In this document: piece by piece, positions 12,305 to 24,089 of the stretch
Layout of the letters: each line of letters starts with the position of its first letter
How positions within the stretch are numbered: the stretch's first letter is position 1
From: Reticulascus tulasneorum
Taxonomy: Eukaryota > Ascomycota > Sordariomycetes > Glomerellales > Reticulascaceae
Assembly (NCBI GenBank): GCA_001557505.1
Contig: LSAX01000009.1
Span: forward strand, 2,294,001-2,358,000
Reading direction: 5' to 3'
Length of the DNA stretch: 64,000 bases
Translations under genes and position numbers: made by a program
Notes under the pieces: model-generated
Told to the model about the DNA's origin: nothing
The model's database searches: none
The model's input: only the letters and a program-made list of their open reading frames with translations

Positions 12305-13389
12305 TGGCTTAGTACAGGTTTTGATCCATTCCGTGAATGGGCACAATCCTCAAAAGGTGGTCACGCACAACAGTTGATTATGCAAACCCAACTGATTCAT
12401 CTGCCCAAGGAGCACGGCGGTAATGATAGTTTTTTCACTCAGAAGCAATCTTCGAGCGCCTGTTCCGGCGAATAATCCATTGCTTAGCTATTATGGCGAT
12501 AATAAAGCATGCGGCATGGATATTTTTGGCGTGAGGCAATCAGAATCGACAGAATTGGGCTTCGGCCAAAACAATGTCCAGTTACTTCAGTGACAATCAA
12601 GATTGCCACCTCTAGTCTCGTATCGTGATTAATCAAGGTCGCTGCGGACTCCAGTCGCCGGCAACTACAGCTTGCCTGACATTCCGAGGCCTTGGATAGA
12701 TGATGCGATGTGGACCAAGTCCCTTGGTACTCTCCATCCAGAGCGATCGACGGTCGTGGGGTCTTTATAGGTGCCATATGTGGACTGCTCGCGATTCGGC
12801 AAATTGCACCATCGTCCATGATCGGCAGTTGACTGCATGACAATCGAAGTGCCATTGGCTATTGCTTACTTGCAATCAAGGCGGGGGGAGATGGAAATTT
12901 GAAGACTGAAGTTTCTAGATATGAGTAGTCGTTGCTGCAGGCATGCTCCCTAGATCGTCGTGTGAGCGGCATGACAAGCTATCTACGAAGTCCACAGGGT
13001 GAGGACCATTCCAACTCGCTTAACATATGTAGTGAGCCACGAATCGTTGGGTGGCTATTCTCAGCACATTGTTCTTTGCGTGTCCAGCCAAACCCAAGTC
13101 GACTAAAATCGATTCCGCGATCAGACGGGAATATGACACCAACTGTCGTAGTGTATGGATGTGTTTGAGATGCAAAGAGACTCCCAACTTTATCTTCTTG
13201 CATCTTAGAAGGTCAAATTGAGTGTGCTGTTCGCGCCTAGATGTGAGGGCATCGATCGACGAGGGAGGGTGCTCTCCATTGACGCTTGGCCAATGTTCCT
13301 TGTGCATGTTGTGATCAGCGAAGTGTAGCGGCAGTTGCGCCATATTCCCCAAATGCGGGGAGCGAGGTTGCTTTGCAGCCCAGAGTATG
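12305..13389. other. convergent intergenic region UTR4/BMT2
   Basis: This is 1.1 kb between two convergent stop codons. I see no ORF with a recognisable domain, no repeat and no RNA gene. It holds the two 3' untranslated regions and otherwise unassigned sequence. Confidence 0.6.
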
Positions 13390-14256
13390 TCATGTTGCTT
13401 TCAATATGATGGAAAAGTTGTTTCGGCCATGACCAGGGTTGATCTCCTTCTTGCAAAACGAAGGCATTGGCTCCTGGTGAATAACCTTCCTTTTCCAAAG
13501 GAAGTATGCAAGTTTCTGGGTGAGTCGACTCCGGACTTTTGCGTAGCCAAGCAGTGACATCAACTCCTCAAAACGCTTCTCCGAGAAATACCGGGAGTTG
13601 GAAACACAGCTCCTCGGAAGAACGACGAATAAGGAAGGGAAGAATTCGTCCAAGGTGTTTGTCTCGAATTCGGGAGCCCGAAGGAATGACAGTGATCGAT
13701 GAAGCATCTGACCACGCAACGACGGTTCAGGAACATAGTTGAGAACAAGACTGAGTGAGATGATTTCGAATCGAGCCGCATCATCGTTGGGGATCGGCCT
13801 CTCCATGAAATCCTGTTGCAGAATTCCCTGCTCCTGACTTCTGAGATCGATGAGTTCCACGTCGAAAAGACCACTTGTTGAGCAAGCGTTTCCAGTACTT
13901 AAGGCTCCAACTTCTAGCATGCGAAGCCTACGATCTCCAAGCTTCCTTAGATGCTTATGTGCGGGCCGAAGCCATTCAAGGAGTAGCTTAGAGCTGTCAC
14001 CACCTCTGTCATTTCTCTGTCCTTGAAGACTCGCTCGCTGATATTCCTCCAAGCCGCCAAGAGTTGAGAGCTCTGCAGTGAGTGCAACTTTCTCGAGGTC
14101 ATCACTACGAGCAATAGCCTGCTGGAGCTTCTTCTGAATGACGTGGTGTGAGTTAATCAAAGCTCTGGTGTCCTTTCTGGATATTGACTTTTCCTTCTTG
14201 ATCATTGGAGGGCGACCGCTCGACAATGTTTTGAGCTTCTGCTTGCTTCTCCCCAT
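13390..14256 (-). CDS. BMT2: 25S rRNA adenine-N1 methyltransferase Bmt2
   Basis: A SAM-dependent nucleolar enzyme; in yeast Bmt2 makes an m1A in 25S rRNA. A single exon encodes 288 aa from the ATG at 14256; two codons further upstream only a GTG is in frame. The basic N-terminus with the typical RPPMIKKEKSISRKDTR run is followed by a helical segment containing LEEYQRASLQGQ. The methyltransferase core has LRMLEVGAL as the SAM-binding strand, LIDLRS, and DFMERPIP, a family hallmark. The C-terminus ends near GHGRNNFSIIL, also conserved. The gene shares a 500-bp divergent promoter region with the ribosomal protein gene RPL25, consistent with joint growth control. That regulation is inference. Confidence 0.9.
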   Translation of the reverse strand: MGRSKQKLKTLSSGRPPMIKKEKSISRKDTRALINSHHVIQKKLQQAIARSDDLEKVALTAELSTLGGLEEYQRASLQGQRNDRGGDSSKLLLEWLRPAHKHLRKLGDRRLRMLEVGALSTGNACSTSGLFDVELIDLRSQEQGILQQDFMERPIPNDDAARFEIISLSLVLNYVPEPSLRGQMLHRSLSFLRAPEFETNTLDEFFPSLFVVLPRSCVSNSRYFSEKRFEELMSLLGYAKVRSRLTQKLAYFLWKRKVIHQEPMPSFCKKEINPGHGRNNFSIILKAT

Positions 14257-14756
14257 TCTCACATGTAATAGCCCCCCAAGTCGCTGCAGACAAGTAACTC
14301 GAGCGCCAAAGACTCCGCAATTAATCCTGAAAATCTCAGAAGGCGGGTCTCCGAGTGACGGGTGCCACTAACATACCGCGGATGACAAAGTTTGATACTG
14401 GGTACAGTCCTTATAGCCTGGGTGTCTGCATCTGGCTCACTCGTATATCGAGTATCGACATGGGAACAATAGCCTCTCTTTCATCGAATTAAACATTACT
14501 AGTTTGGTTGTGGTGCTTGGGTCGGATTTGGAAACAGGAGAGACCAAGCAGATCTCGCCCACTGACTTAAGGTGATTGATGAGTTTAAGTGCAGGAGAGA
14601 AAGCACGTGACCTATCGGATTAGCATAAACCCGAAGTCCCGGACCCACACCCCACTGAACCTCATTGCTCAACTGCCCTAGCCAGCACACAAAATAATTG
14701 CGCAGCCAAAACTCTCACAAGCCATCGACATCGGCAAACTTCGACAATCTTTCGAG
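14257..14756. promoter_or_regulatory. shared BMT2-RPL25 divergent promoter region
   Basis: Exactly 500 bp separates the start codons of an rRNA methyltransferase and a large-subunit ribosomal protein gene on opposite strands. Both upstream regions must fit here or overlap. I could not identify specific factor sites with confidence. Confidence 0.5.
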
Positions 14757-15555
14757 ATGGCGCCAAAAGAACAGAAGAAAGGTACACCATGACTTGAGAA
14801 TCCGGTTGATATCCTTCTTCCCTCATTTTCGGCTTCATGCCACACCCCGCAAGCATCATGCAGCAGCAGATTTTGCGAGTTCAGTACATGGCGATGAGTA
14901 CGGGGCGATTGCATTTTGCTGATGCTTCATTTTTATAGGCGGTGCCTCTAAGGCGCCGAAAGGCTCGGCCCAGGCTAAGAATGCTGCAAAGGCTGCCCTT
15001 AAGGGTGTAAGTGTTCCTCATGCGTGTCGTGATGAGAAATAGCTAATCACGATGCCTAGATCCATTCGCACAAGAAGACCAAGGTTCGGCACACGACTTC
15101 CTTCCACCGCCCACGAACGCTCTCCATGGGAAGAGCGCCCAAGTACCCTCGAAAGTCGATCCCCCACGAGCCGCGACTTGACGAGCACAAGACGATTGTG
15201 CACCCTCTCAACACTGTAGGATTTGGCTGCCAATCACTGAGCCGAGTTCGTTTTACTGACATTTTCTAAAGGAGAGTGCTTTGAAGAAGATGGAGGAGAA
15301 CAACACTTTGGTCTTCATCGTCGACATCAAGGCGAACAAGGCCCAGATCAAGCAGGCATTGAAGAAGCTATATGATATCGACTGCGTGAAGATCAATACC
15401 CTCATTCGGTATGTTACTAGGTTTTATGGGATAAGATTGCCCAAATCGCTAACTTGGAATTCTCTAGGCCGGATGGTTCGAAGAAGGCCTACGCACGCCT
15501 AACACCTGACGTTGATGCACTGGATATTGCCGCTACCAAGTTGGCTCTGGTGTAG
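14757..15555 (+). CDS. RPL25: 60S ribosomal protein uL23 (L25/L23A)
   Basis: Ribosomal protein uL23 binds domain III of 25S rRNA at the polypeptide exit tunnel, where it is a docking site for SRP and nascent-chain factors. Five exons: 14757-14781, 14939-15006, 15060-15215, 15272-15408 and 15468-15555. They give 157 aa, matching fungal L25. The first exon holds only eight codons plus one base, an architecture common in ribosomal protein genes. The N-terminal extension is rich in Ala and Lys, and the globular part contains [13 protein letters not shown] and [15 protein letters not shown], typical of the family. The last intron splits the Arg codon of [11 protein letters not shown]. Strong expression is expected for any ribosomal protein. 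Confidence 0.97.
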
Positions 15556-15856
15556 TTCAAAGTGGACAAGCACTGAGGGATATTGGTTCGTTGGTTGCAA
15601 GGCATTGGCATGGGCGTCCTAGGTTGTGATTAGATTCCGGGAAGGCATTCCCGAGGGAAACAAAAATTCCAGCTTCTAAATCTCAAATCCCAAACTCCGC
15701 TGCTACCTTAGATGTAATCCGAAGTGGTGGCTCCCTGCCTCTCGTAATCCGTGGTCTTGAAGTGATGTTGTATGCTATCACATTTGTCCTCTAAATAGAT
15801 ACATTTTTCAGCGTGAGTTCTTCTGCTGCTCCTATCGAATTCCCTCTGGTTTCCTT

Positions 15857-16196
15857 TTATCCTTGACGCATGCCATTCAAATGCTTCATAGTCAAGAAGT
15901 TCACATCGAGGAATCGATCAACACAGTTCGCTAGACATGTCTCCTCGCCTCTGTCGAGTTTCGGTCCCCTGACGGCGCCGCTCACGCACTTCTTCCAGCA
16001 GATCTCGGTGAGGGCATGAGTCTCTGTGCTTCTTGTCAGTGGTCTGGAGGCACTGGCGAATCCGGTACAGCTTCTTACGTGATTGGATCTGGGCTCGCTG
16101 AGACTCATTGGCAAGGAATTGTCTCAATTCCGCCTTGTCCTGGTCGTTCAACTTGTCCACGTCCGAATTTTCGGCTCCTTGACGTGAAGTGTCCAT
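15857..16196 (-). CDS. TIM8: small TIM chaperone Tim8
   Basis: A mitochondrial intermembrane-space chaperone which, with Tim13, escorts hydrophobic precursors to the TIM22 inner-membrane insertase. Two exons, 16079-16196 and 15857-16023, join to 94 aa. The diagnostic twin CX3C motifs are CWKKC (residues 48-52) and CLANC (69-73), separated by 16 residues. The intron falls just before the first motif, and only this splice restores [15 protein letters not shown] in frame. The N-terminal half ([16 protein letters not shown]) is the conserved Tim8 helix. The gene is convergent with RPL25, whose stop lies 300 bp away. Confidence 0.93.
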
Positions 16197-16727
16197 TGAG
16201 AGGGAGCCTATCAGTTATCTGCAATGCCTTTTGAATAGAGCGGCGATTGTCTTGGAGAGCACACTCGGCGAGAAGTAAACAGCGCGTCGATGGCTCTATG
16301 GTGTTGGAAATCTGAGCAGAGTTTGTCGTAGATAGACGCACCGTGAACGAAATTTTGTTTCTGACCCGCGAACCATTTGAACCCGACCCACGCGCGATCC
16401 TAGCCGGCTGGTCAGTGCGTCATCAGGCAGACTGACCAATCGGAAATTTCCCATCCAGATGGAAGGATATCTCTTTGGAATGTCAAATGCGGACTGCAAT
16501 AATTCGTTCTATCATGTAAAGTAAAGCGACCCATTGCGGGAATATAAGAACGAATCTATCTAAAGAACACTTCTGCGACGCCGGAGTCTAGCTGAAATTG
16601 GCCATGCATCACTCTCCATCGTCATTATGTAAGCCCCGTCCAATGTGATAAACCACACGAACACCACCTCGACCTCTGGAGCAACGTAGTGGAAATTAGC
16701 GATAGAGTGTTGACAGAAAGCCGCGCT

Positions 16728-18653
16728 TCAAATGTACTTGGCCTTCCGAGCCCAAACCAAGCAAGAAACACAGAGGACCACCAAGCTCCCCAGGATGACA
16801 AAAAACGGTACCAGAGAATCGGTTTCGCGGAAAGGGACCTGGACGTTCATGCCGAAAAGACCACTGACCAGGTTAAGCGGCACCAGAATCGACGCCAAGA
16901 ACGTTATCTTGCTGAGAACTCGATTAGTATCGGTGCCTTGAGAGATGCTGTTGATAGAGAGCTGTGCAAGATAATTGCTGTGTGATCGAGATAGCATCTT
17001 CTCGAAATGCCCCAAATTGGTGACCATGGTGACAACGTGGTCCTGGATATCGCCAAGGTACATTCCGATGTCCATGCGAGGCGTAACTTTGTAGTTCTCA
17101 TTGCATCGCTTGGTGAAGCCCTTGAGAACGTCGGCTTTGCCGCCAAGGAGGCGCATCAGAGCCATAGTGTTCTTTCGGACGCGGCCGATAGATCGCAGGA
17201 ACGCATTTGAGTCATCCTCCCTCGCCACAAATACCCCATCCTCGATTGCATCTGCTTCGAGCTCAATCTGTCCAATTACAGGCGCAAAGCAGTCGACGAT
17301 ATCATCGCTGTCGAGCTAGGATTAGCAACAGTTCTCTCTCTAAAAAGGCCAGATGGATTCTCACATCAAAGCATAACAGATCCAGTCGCTGCTAAGGGCA
17401 ACGTAGTCCTTCAGCAGGGCAATTCTCTTTCTGACATGGGAGGCGTGTGCGTTTGGCGCGAAGCTGAAACTCAGTGTGCCTTCTCGAAATACGACGACGT
17501 AGATATTGAACGGTTCGTACTCGTGGCCATCGGACTCTTCGACCGTATTGAAGGACCGGAAGCAAGCGAAGTAGTACGACGGAAAAAGTTCAATCTTCTC
17601 CCGGGATTCCTGGGTTGTGATGTCTTCAACCGTTAAAGGGTGGATGCCGAAGGCCTTGCACAAGGCTTGAACTTCTTCCTTGGTGGGGTTGTTAACATTC
17701 AGCCACCAGACACCGTCTGCCTCGTCTTGTGGAAGAGTGAATAGACCACGGATATCCTCTCCAGGTAATACCAGGTCCCCGAATTCCGCAGCATGAATGG
17801 TTGATTCCCAAGCGGAAGAAAAAAAGGCAAATCTGTTCGGATCAACGGGAGGTTGCTGGACCTTTGGCGGCTCGTCGATATCCTCCTTTTCCTTTGGCTC
17901 TTGGGCTACAGACATGTCGGAAGGCATATCTAGAATATCTCCATCTATAGTAGAAAGCTGGAATTGTCCCTGTGTGGTCCTGGAAGAATGGGGGCGCAGG
18001 TCGGGGAAAGTCCGAACATCGGGCTCGCGAAAACTGCCAGATTCAGAAACACGGTCTGACTGGACGAAGTTTTCAAGGTAGTCGAAATCGATGTACAGTT
18101 GGTCCTTCCTGTGGTCATCCTGAAGGGGAAAGCAGACATCATCTTCAGCAGACTTGTTTGTGGCCATGCTTGCTGCATCATTCTCCACGGTACGAGGTCT
18201 GCTACGATGACTTCGCCGGCTGGCGATTGACATCGCACGATGAACATCGTCTTCATCGCCACGACGGTCACCCTTCGCCTCCGTGAAAGACATTCCGCGC
18301 TCACGACGGCGCGCCTCTGCAAAGGCCTTTACGGAGTTTGGGGGTGACACAGCTCTCTGATCGGCCAGTGTTTCAACAGTTGGTCGTCGACTGCGCCGAA
18401 TGGTTGGCGAGACTTCTCCAAGGTCATCATCAACAATCGCTTCCTCAAAATCCCTCACACGCACATGGGACGATGTTTGCTCCCCGGGAACGTCATCGGC
18501 ATCCAACAGTCGTGCGCCATAGAGCGTGTCGAATGTCCCCCTACGAGTCCGGTCTAGCCGTTGGGTAGCAGACGAGTGGTGGCGATGGTCATCTAGTTCG
18601 GGAATGGGCGTGTGGTAGCCCACTTCGGATACGGTCTCCTCGTGGTCAGACAT
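16728..18653 (-). CDS. CorA-family metal (Mg2+) transporter, Alr/Mnr2 type
   Basis: Two exons, 17365-18653 and 16728-17307, encode 622 aa. The intron junction rebuilds ICYALIDDIVDCF, a conserved CorA stretch. About 270 N-terminal residues are charged, Ser/Arg-rich and probably cytosolic. The CorA domain follows, with GVWWLNVNNPTKEEVQAL and HPLTVEDITT in its funnel part. Two C-terminal membrane helices lie at about 560-580 and 594-616. The GMN selectivity signature is at residues 582-584. Fungal Alr proteins act at the plasma membrane and Mnr2 at the vacuole; sequence alone does not decide between them. The acceptor used is the second of two AG dinucleotides; the nearer one breaks the frame. 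Confidence 0.92.
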
Positions 18654-20273
18654 CTTGAAACCGCTGGAAGCTGAAGGCTAGACAGCGTAGCCAAGCCTTC
18701 AACCCAGAAGCACTCGCAAACTCTAATGTTCGTCCAGTTGAGAGCCTCCACAGACTGGACTCAGTTGACTGCTCGCATAGTTGAAAGAGCCGAGGGTAGG
18801 GAATGCCTGGCACAGCTACCCCGAGGCGGCAGTGGCGCGCTCTGCGCAGCGAGCAGCGCAAGCTTTCGGACAGCCAAGGCAAAGGGAGATCAAGAGTTAA
18901 CAGATGATGCTATGAAGCAAAAGGTGAAATAATGGTGCGTCTTCTGAGCCTCGGGTTGTGGTCAGATTCCAGTTTGGCAGAAACCCAGTTATGGCGGTTT
19001 CTTGTTCACTCCGCTGTAGACCCAAAAGCCGGGGTCTTGGAGTGAACGAGCAAAGAAAAGCCGTTGAGTTGCGAGTCGCGCCAACTTGATGACTTTGAGG
19101 GTATTGCTGGGTGTCTTGGGATCACGCAACCATGTGATTCCCTTTGAAGGAGACCGCGAGCAACAGTCCAAGTTTGATGCCAGGATCTCGAAGTTCGTGT
19201 CAGATAAGGTGGGGGGAGGGCACCACACTATTTGGTGACTGGTAAAAAGACGACAGGAGGATGGCCTTTGCTGTCAAGTAGGAGCTGTGCTGGTGAGGCA
19301 GAAATGTATTGCCAGATGTATCCAGACGCGGAAACTTCTTAATTGTATGTGATAGTTGTGATGTTCCAGCTCAACAACAAGAGCAACAGTAGTGGGGAAT
19401 AACAATTGTCAAGGACTTGTTAGCAGAGATGGAGTGAGTGTTTGGCTCCCGACCTGTGCTAACATAAAAAAGGCCAAAGGCAATTCTTCTCGATGAAAGT
19501 TTGTTGTTCGCTTGCTTGTTTATCTGTCTGTCTGGATTTCGACAGTCAGGTAAGTAGTGATTGGTAGTGAAGGAGAGAGGTTTTTCCCTCGTAGTAGTCG
19601 GGAAATTTTTGTCCTAGGAAGATGAGGCGAAAGTGACTTTTCTGGCTTGGCTTGTCATCGGTGGAGCTTCAAGGAGACCGGTCTTCGTTCATTCGTTCTG
19701 CCTGCCACTACGTACCTTACCTATGAGAGTTCTTCGTGTCCGTGCTTGGGACTCACTTAGAGAGGTACGTACTACTTACTACGTAATCAATGGTAAGCAC
19801 GTCCGTACTTTCACTCAGGGTACAAAATACAGTACTTCGTACTCAAGTTTTTTGTTAGTGCCTTGCCGTTGGCCACCTGTGCACGAACCTTCACAGTGCT
19901 CTCACTACAGTTTCCTTATGGATCAACACTGTTATCATCCCTCACAGTGGGGGCCTTCATTGGTACGTTGCTCCCAAGATATCTGGCAAATACACACGTA
20001 CGTTAATTACCACTTTCAAAGATCGCCGTGTCTCCGAATCTGCGTCCGTGATTCAATTCGAAGTTGTATACCCTTTGGTCCAAGGAAGAGCATATAACGG
20101 TGATAGGCAACTCTCTACTCAAATCAATTATTGGCGCTGGCAGATGCCCTGGACCTGACGGCTTTCTCCCGATTTGACGATTTTGGCACACCCTGGCCTG
20201 TTCTTGGAGTTTATAGCTGAAAGCTCGCTTCTTTGGCAGGGCACGACCTTTGCTGTTCCCAATCACTTTCACG
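18654..20273. other. divergent intergenic region, CorA gene to SPC1
   Basis: This 1.6-kb region serves as the 5' region of the CorA-type gene on the left and of SPC1 on the right. It contains T-rich and GTAC-rich patches, for example 19737-19845. One 154-codon open frame (19633-20097) has no family resemblance. No RNA gene or repeat was recognised. Confidence 0.55.
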
Positions 20274-20692
20274 ATGGCCGACCAGATCCTTGACCAACTC
20301 CGGGATGTAGCTGAAGGCCAAATTGTGAGCTTTTCTATTCGGCTGTGGAGGATGAAGCGCAAGCTGACATTGTTGACTGTAGGACTTCGAAGGCCAGAAG
20401 TTGGCAGAGCTACTTGCCACCCTCATTCTTTCAGCTTCGGGGGTATGGCCCATCTTCGCTGCCTGGCGAGACAGCCTGGATCACCACAATGCTAATGTGT
20501 CTCTAGGTGCTTTCCTTCATCGTCGGCTACCTGCTCCAGGATATTAAACTGGCCGTATACATAGGCTTAGTGGGAACGGCCTTGACATTTGTGGTGGTGG
20601 TGCCCGCTTGGCCTATATTCAATCGCCATCCCGTAAAGTGGTTAGAGCCTGGGACTGGCACTGGTGTCACTACAGTAGAGAAGTCGGGATGA
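20274..20692 (+). CDS. SPC1: signal peptidase complex subunit 1 (SPCS1)
   Basis: A non-catalytic 12-kDa-type subunit of the ER signal peptidase complex, which helps the enzyme discriminate signal peptides from membrane segments. Exons 20274-20324, 20383-20442 and 20507-20692 give 98 aa. The conserved amphipathic EGQIDFEGQKLAELLATLIL (spanning intron 1) precedes two membrane segments. The family-typical ending is NRHPVKWLEP. Without splicing no ORF longer than 61 aa is visible, so the gene is easily missed. It is convergent with RBX1, with only 211 bp between the stop codons. Confidence 0.93.
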
Positions 20693-20903
20693 TGGTATGT
20701 GAGGTGGGGCTTTTATCGGCCACCCAGATTAAGAGACAATCCCGAGTTCTATTCACATCTGCCTTGAGTCGCAGGTGGCCATAGATTAAGCCAGCCGTAC
20801 GATCCACGTGAAGTCGGTAGCAAAACGCGCCGTTTCTCGACGGTGGCGGCCTCCATCCCGCTGTGTCATGCAGATTCAGGCAAGACATGTCCTCCCCAGC
20901 ACC

Positions 20904-21465
<562 letters not shown>

Positions 21466-22571
21466 GTTGAGGTGGATTCTCGATTTCGAGGTTCTGTTGG
21501 GTCACTAGTTGGGAAAACAGAAGGACGTATGAGCTTCACAGAGCAGATCGTAGCCTCGTGGCGGACGAGGACAAGAATGTGGTTATGGACGTTGAAGCTG
21601 CCACCAAAGGCGGGGGTTTTTGCGGAGCTTTGCGGAGCTTTGCGGTCCTGCAAACCGACGATCTGAGGAGTTTGCTAGCAAGAGGAGAATGCTGATCTGC
21701 AGTAAGTAGTAGGTATCCTGGTGATGTTGCTCGTTGTTGCTTGTTGTTGCTCAACGTTCCTAGTTGTGATTGTGTCAGACGACTGGGGACGTGGGATGGA
21801 TGTGACAAAACTGGAATATCATCGATGTGCCCTCTACCTTGGGGAGTAAGTTAGAGGGGAGAAGGTGCCTAGCACGCCAGGTAGGTACGTAGTGTTAGTG
21901 GGGGGTTTGATGTCGAACTTCCTAGGCTACCTAATCCGTCACTACTTGGCCACCACGCACTTTAGGGTGGTAAGCAGCAAGGCAGGTTCTGGAGCTCTTC
22001 AATACTTTTAGCTACCTTAATCATAATTACGGACTCACCGCAATGACCCTGATCGGTGAATATTCATCGTCCGAAGGCCTTTAGGTTCCGTGACACTAAT
22101 GTTGGTAGATGGGAGCAGGGGTGAGTGAGCCAACACAGGCGCCCGGAGGTACAATGCATTGAATGCCCCCCCTTAAACCCCACCATAGCAGCCGGGATGT
22201 GGCTGTGGCCAGGCCCACCTGCACCGCCCAACTCCAAGTACTTAAGGCCGCCAACCCCTCGGTTGCCACTTCCGTTGCCTACCTTATCACCAGCATCACC
22301 GTTACCTCATCTTTCAGCCTCCGGTCATTGTTTATACGACACAATGAGCAGAGAATATACACACACTTCCCCTATTGCTGGCCTCAACATCACAATAATT
22401 CCCACATTGCCCCCACCGACAGATCACCCTCCCGGCGCCTGATGCGCTTGACGACTCACCAACCGCCAGCACCTCGAAATCAGAAGGCCATTCCTTCCAT
22501 ACCAAAACCTCTCCGGCTTGAGCGAACAAGTAGATCTTGGGTCGTGAATATTCTGTCGCCTAGCTGATATC
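21466..22571. other. divergent intergenic region RBX1/PNRC-like gene
   Basis: This 1.1-kb region separates two divergently oriented genes. It includes a 10-nt tandem repeat (TGCGGAGCTT, two full copies plus five bases) at 21621-21645 and a C/T-rich segment at 22200-22560 leading into the right-hand gene. No coding signal beyond Pro/Ser-rich open frames was seen. Confidence 0.55.
21621..21645. repeat. short tandem repeat, 10-nt unit
   Basis: TGCGGAGCTT occurs twice head to tail, followed by TGCGG of a third copy. It sits about 155 bp upstream of the RBX1 start codon. No function is evident. Confidence 0.8.
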
Positions 22572-23705
22572 ATGCACGAAAGTACAAATCAGCCCAACCC
22601 GACGCCTTTGCGGCGCCGTCAAGGCAGAAATGCTGCAAGAGTACATGGGCAGAAGATGTATGCATCCGAAAACGACGCGGGAAGCGCTCCACCCCGACTA
22701 GGCCACAGTCAACCTGGTCATCCTCAAACTCCCCAGAAATTTGCCTCGGGTTCTCCTGAACCACAGTCATTCTCGGGGAATCAGGGTGCTTCGAAGCAAC
22801 GGCCGCGAAATATACCGCACACGAAGAACAACACAGCCTCGCCGGATCCCAGTCGACGCGCGAGACAGACACCACCCCAAGGTATCCCTATCAATAAGCC
22901 AGGCTCATCTACAGCCTACGCCGGCGCAACTTTCCACGCTTCACCTGCCCCGTCAGCTTTGCCCATCCCGAGTTTCTATTCCAAATCCATCCCCGAATCT
23001 CCAAGCATCAAGAATTGCAAATCGGCCACCCAACAGCCTTCCCCGCCAGAAACCGAAGGGGAAACACAGACTCCTTTGCGTCCTTCTGTGCCAAAGGCTC
23101 ACGAATCTCCTCTTGAAGCTATCTTCCGAGCCGACAGGGCGGAGAAAGAGAAGGCACGTCGTTCCAGCTCCGCCAGTTCACAGCCTGCTCCGCAAGGGCT
23201 TGTTTCTCCATCCGCGCCGTCACCTGGCCGCCAAGAACACGAAACCATACCAAAGCCATATAACAACCATCCTGGTCACAGTGTGCAGTTTCGCCGGTAC
23301 TCTGGGGCCATCTCCTCGGCCGAACTGGACGGGACTCCTGGTAAAGCTCTGGGGCCGGCTTTCTCAACGCCTTATCATGAACGAATGCGCGCGGCCCGAG
23401 CCATTACTAGTTCGCCATCATCAGTCTCCCATGCACCACAGCAACCGCCAGTAGGAGACCGGACAGAGGCTTTGAAGAAGTATCTATTTGGCGGCAAGGC
23501 CAATTCTGGTTCAATATCGACATCTTCAAGCCCTGCACGAGCATCTCCACGCGATGAGGAGCTTAATGTTAAGAAGAAGACTCAATCGCAAGAAGACCGG
23601 TCTGCAGACTTGTTAGCGATGGAGGATAGCCTACGCCGAATTCTCAAAATAGATTCTTCTCTTGACTCCGCAGTGAGGACAGGGGACCGTCCTCTTTACT
23701 CCTGA
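22572..23705 (+). CDS. PNRC/Edc1-like disordered protein, putative decapping co-activator
   Basis: A single exon encodes 377 aa of Pro/Ser/Gln-rich, almost certainly disordered sequence. The one clear landmark is YAGATFHASPAPSALPIPSF at about residues 116-135. It closely resembles the PNRC motif of animal PNRC1/2 and of yeast Edc1/Edc2. In those proteins the proline stretch binds the EVH1 domain of Dcp1 and stimulates mRNA decapping. A second conserved-looking patch is TEALKKYLFGG near residue 300, and a short helix-prone SLRRILKI lies near the C-terminus. The start codon at 22572 is the first ATG in the frame. The assignment to decapping is inference from one motif. Confidence 0.7.
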   Translation: MHESTNQPNPTPLRRRQGRNAARVHGQKMYASENDAGSAPPRLGHSQPGHPQTPQKFASGSPEPQSFSGNQGASKQRPRNIPHTKNNTASPDPSRRARQTPPQGIPINKPGSSTAYAGATFHASPAPSALPIPSFYSKSIPESPSIKNCKSATQQPSPPETEGETQTPLRPSVPKAHESPLEAIFRADRAEKEKARRSSSASSQPAPQGLVSPSAPSPGRQEHETIPKPYNNHPGHSVQFRRYSGAISSAELDGTPGKALGPAFSTPYHERMRAARAITSSPSSVSHAPQQPPVGDRTEALKKYLFGGKANSGSISTSSSPARASPRDEELNVKKKTQSQEDRSADLLAMEDSLRRILKIDSSLDSAVRTGDRPLYS

Positions 23706-24089
23706 ACATATCAAGACGGCGAGGATGGGACGGCAGAATCTGTCTCGGGGTTGGTAAACATTACTATAATATAGCGGAAAGCTCTCTACGCTGACCTTGG
23801 TATCTCCACGTCCTGGGTTACATTAATTAGCCATTAATCTTCGTTGTCTTAAGGGGACGCGTGTAAATGGCATCTTAATTGTATCTAGTCTTGGCATTTG
23901 ACGTGGTAGCGTTCACAAATTCTCTTGAAACAGACGATGCCCACTTGTAGCATTCAAGCGATTTCCCCCCATTGACTTGTCACCGAGATGGACCACTACT
24001 TCCTCTGGATTGTTTACACTCATCTTATTGCAGCAGTACGCTAAGCTGTAACTCCTCTCTTTCGAACTTGATAATGCATGTGCTTTCCT
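23706..24089. other. convergent intergenic region
   Basis: This 384-bp spacer lies between two convergent stop codons and is expected to hold both 3' untranslated regions. Nothing else was recognised. Confidence 0.6.

Noticed and set aside
17308..17320. Nearer AG as the CorA-gene acceptor (before CTCGACAG)
   Set aside because: It leaves the downstream exon out of frame; the second AG restores the conserved YALIDDIVD join.
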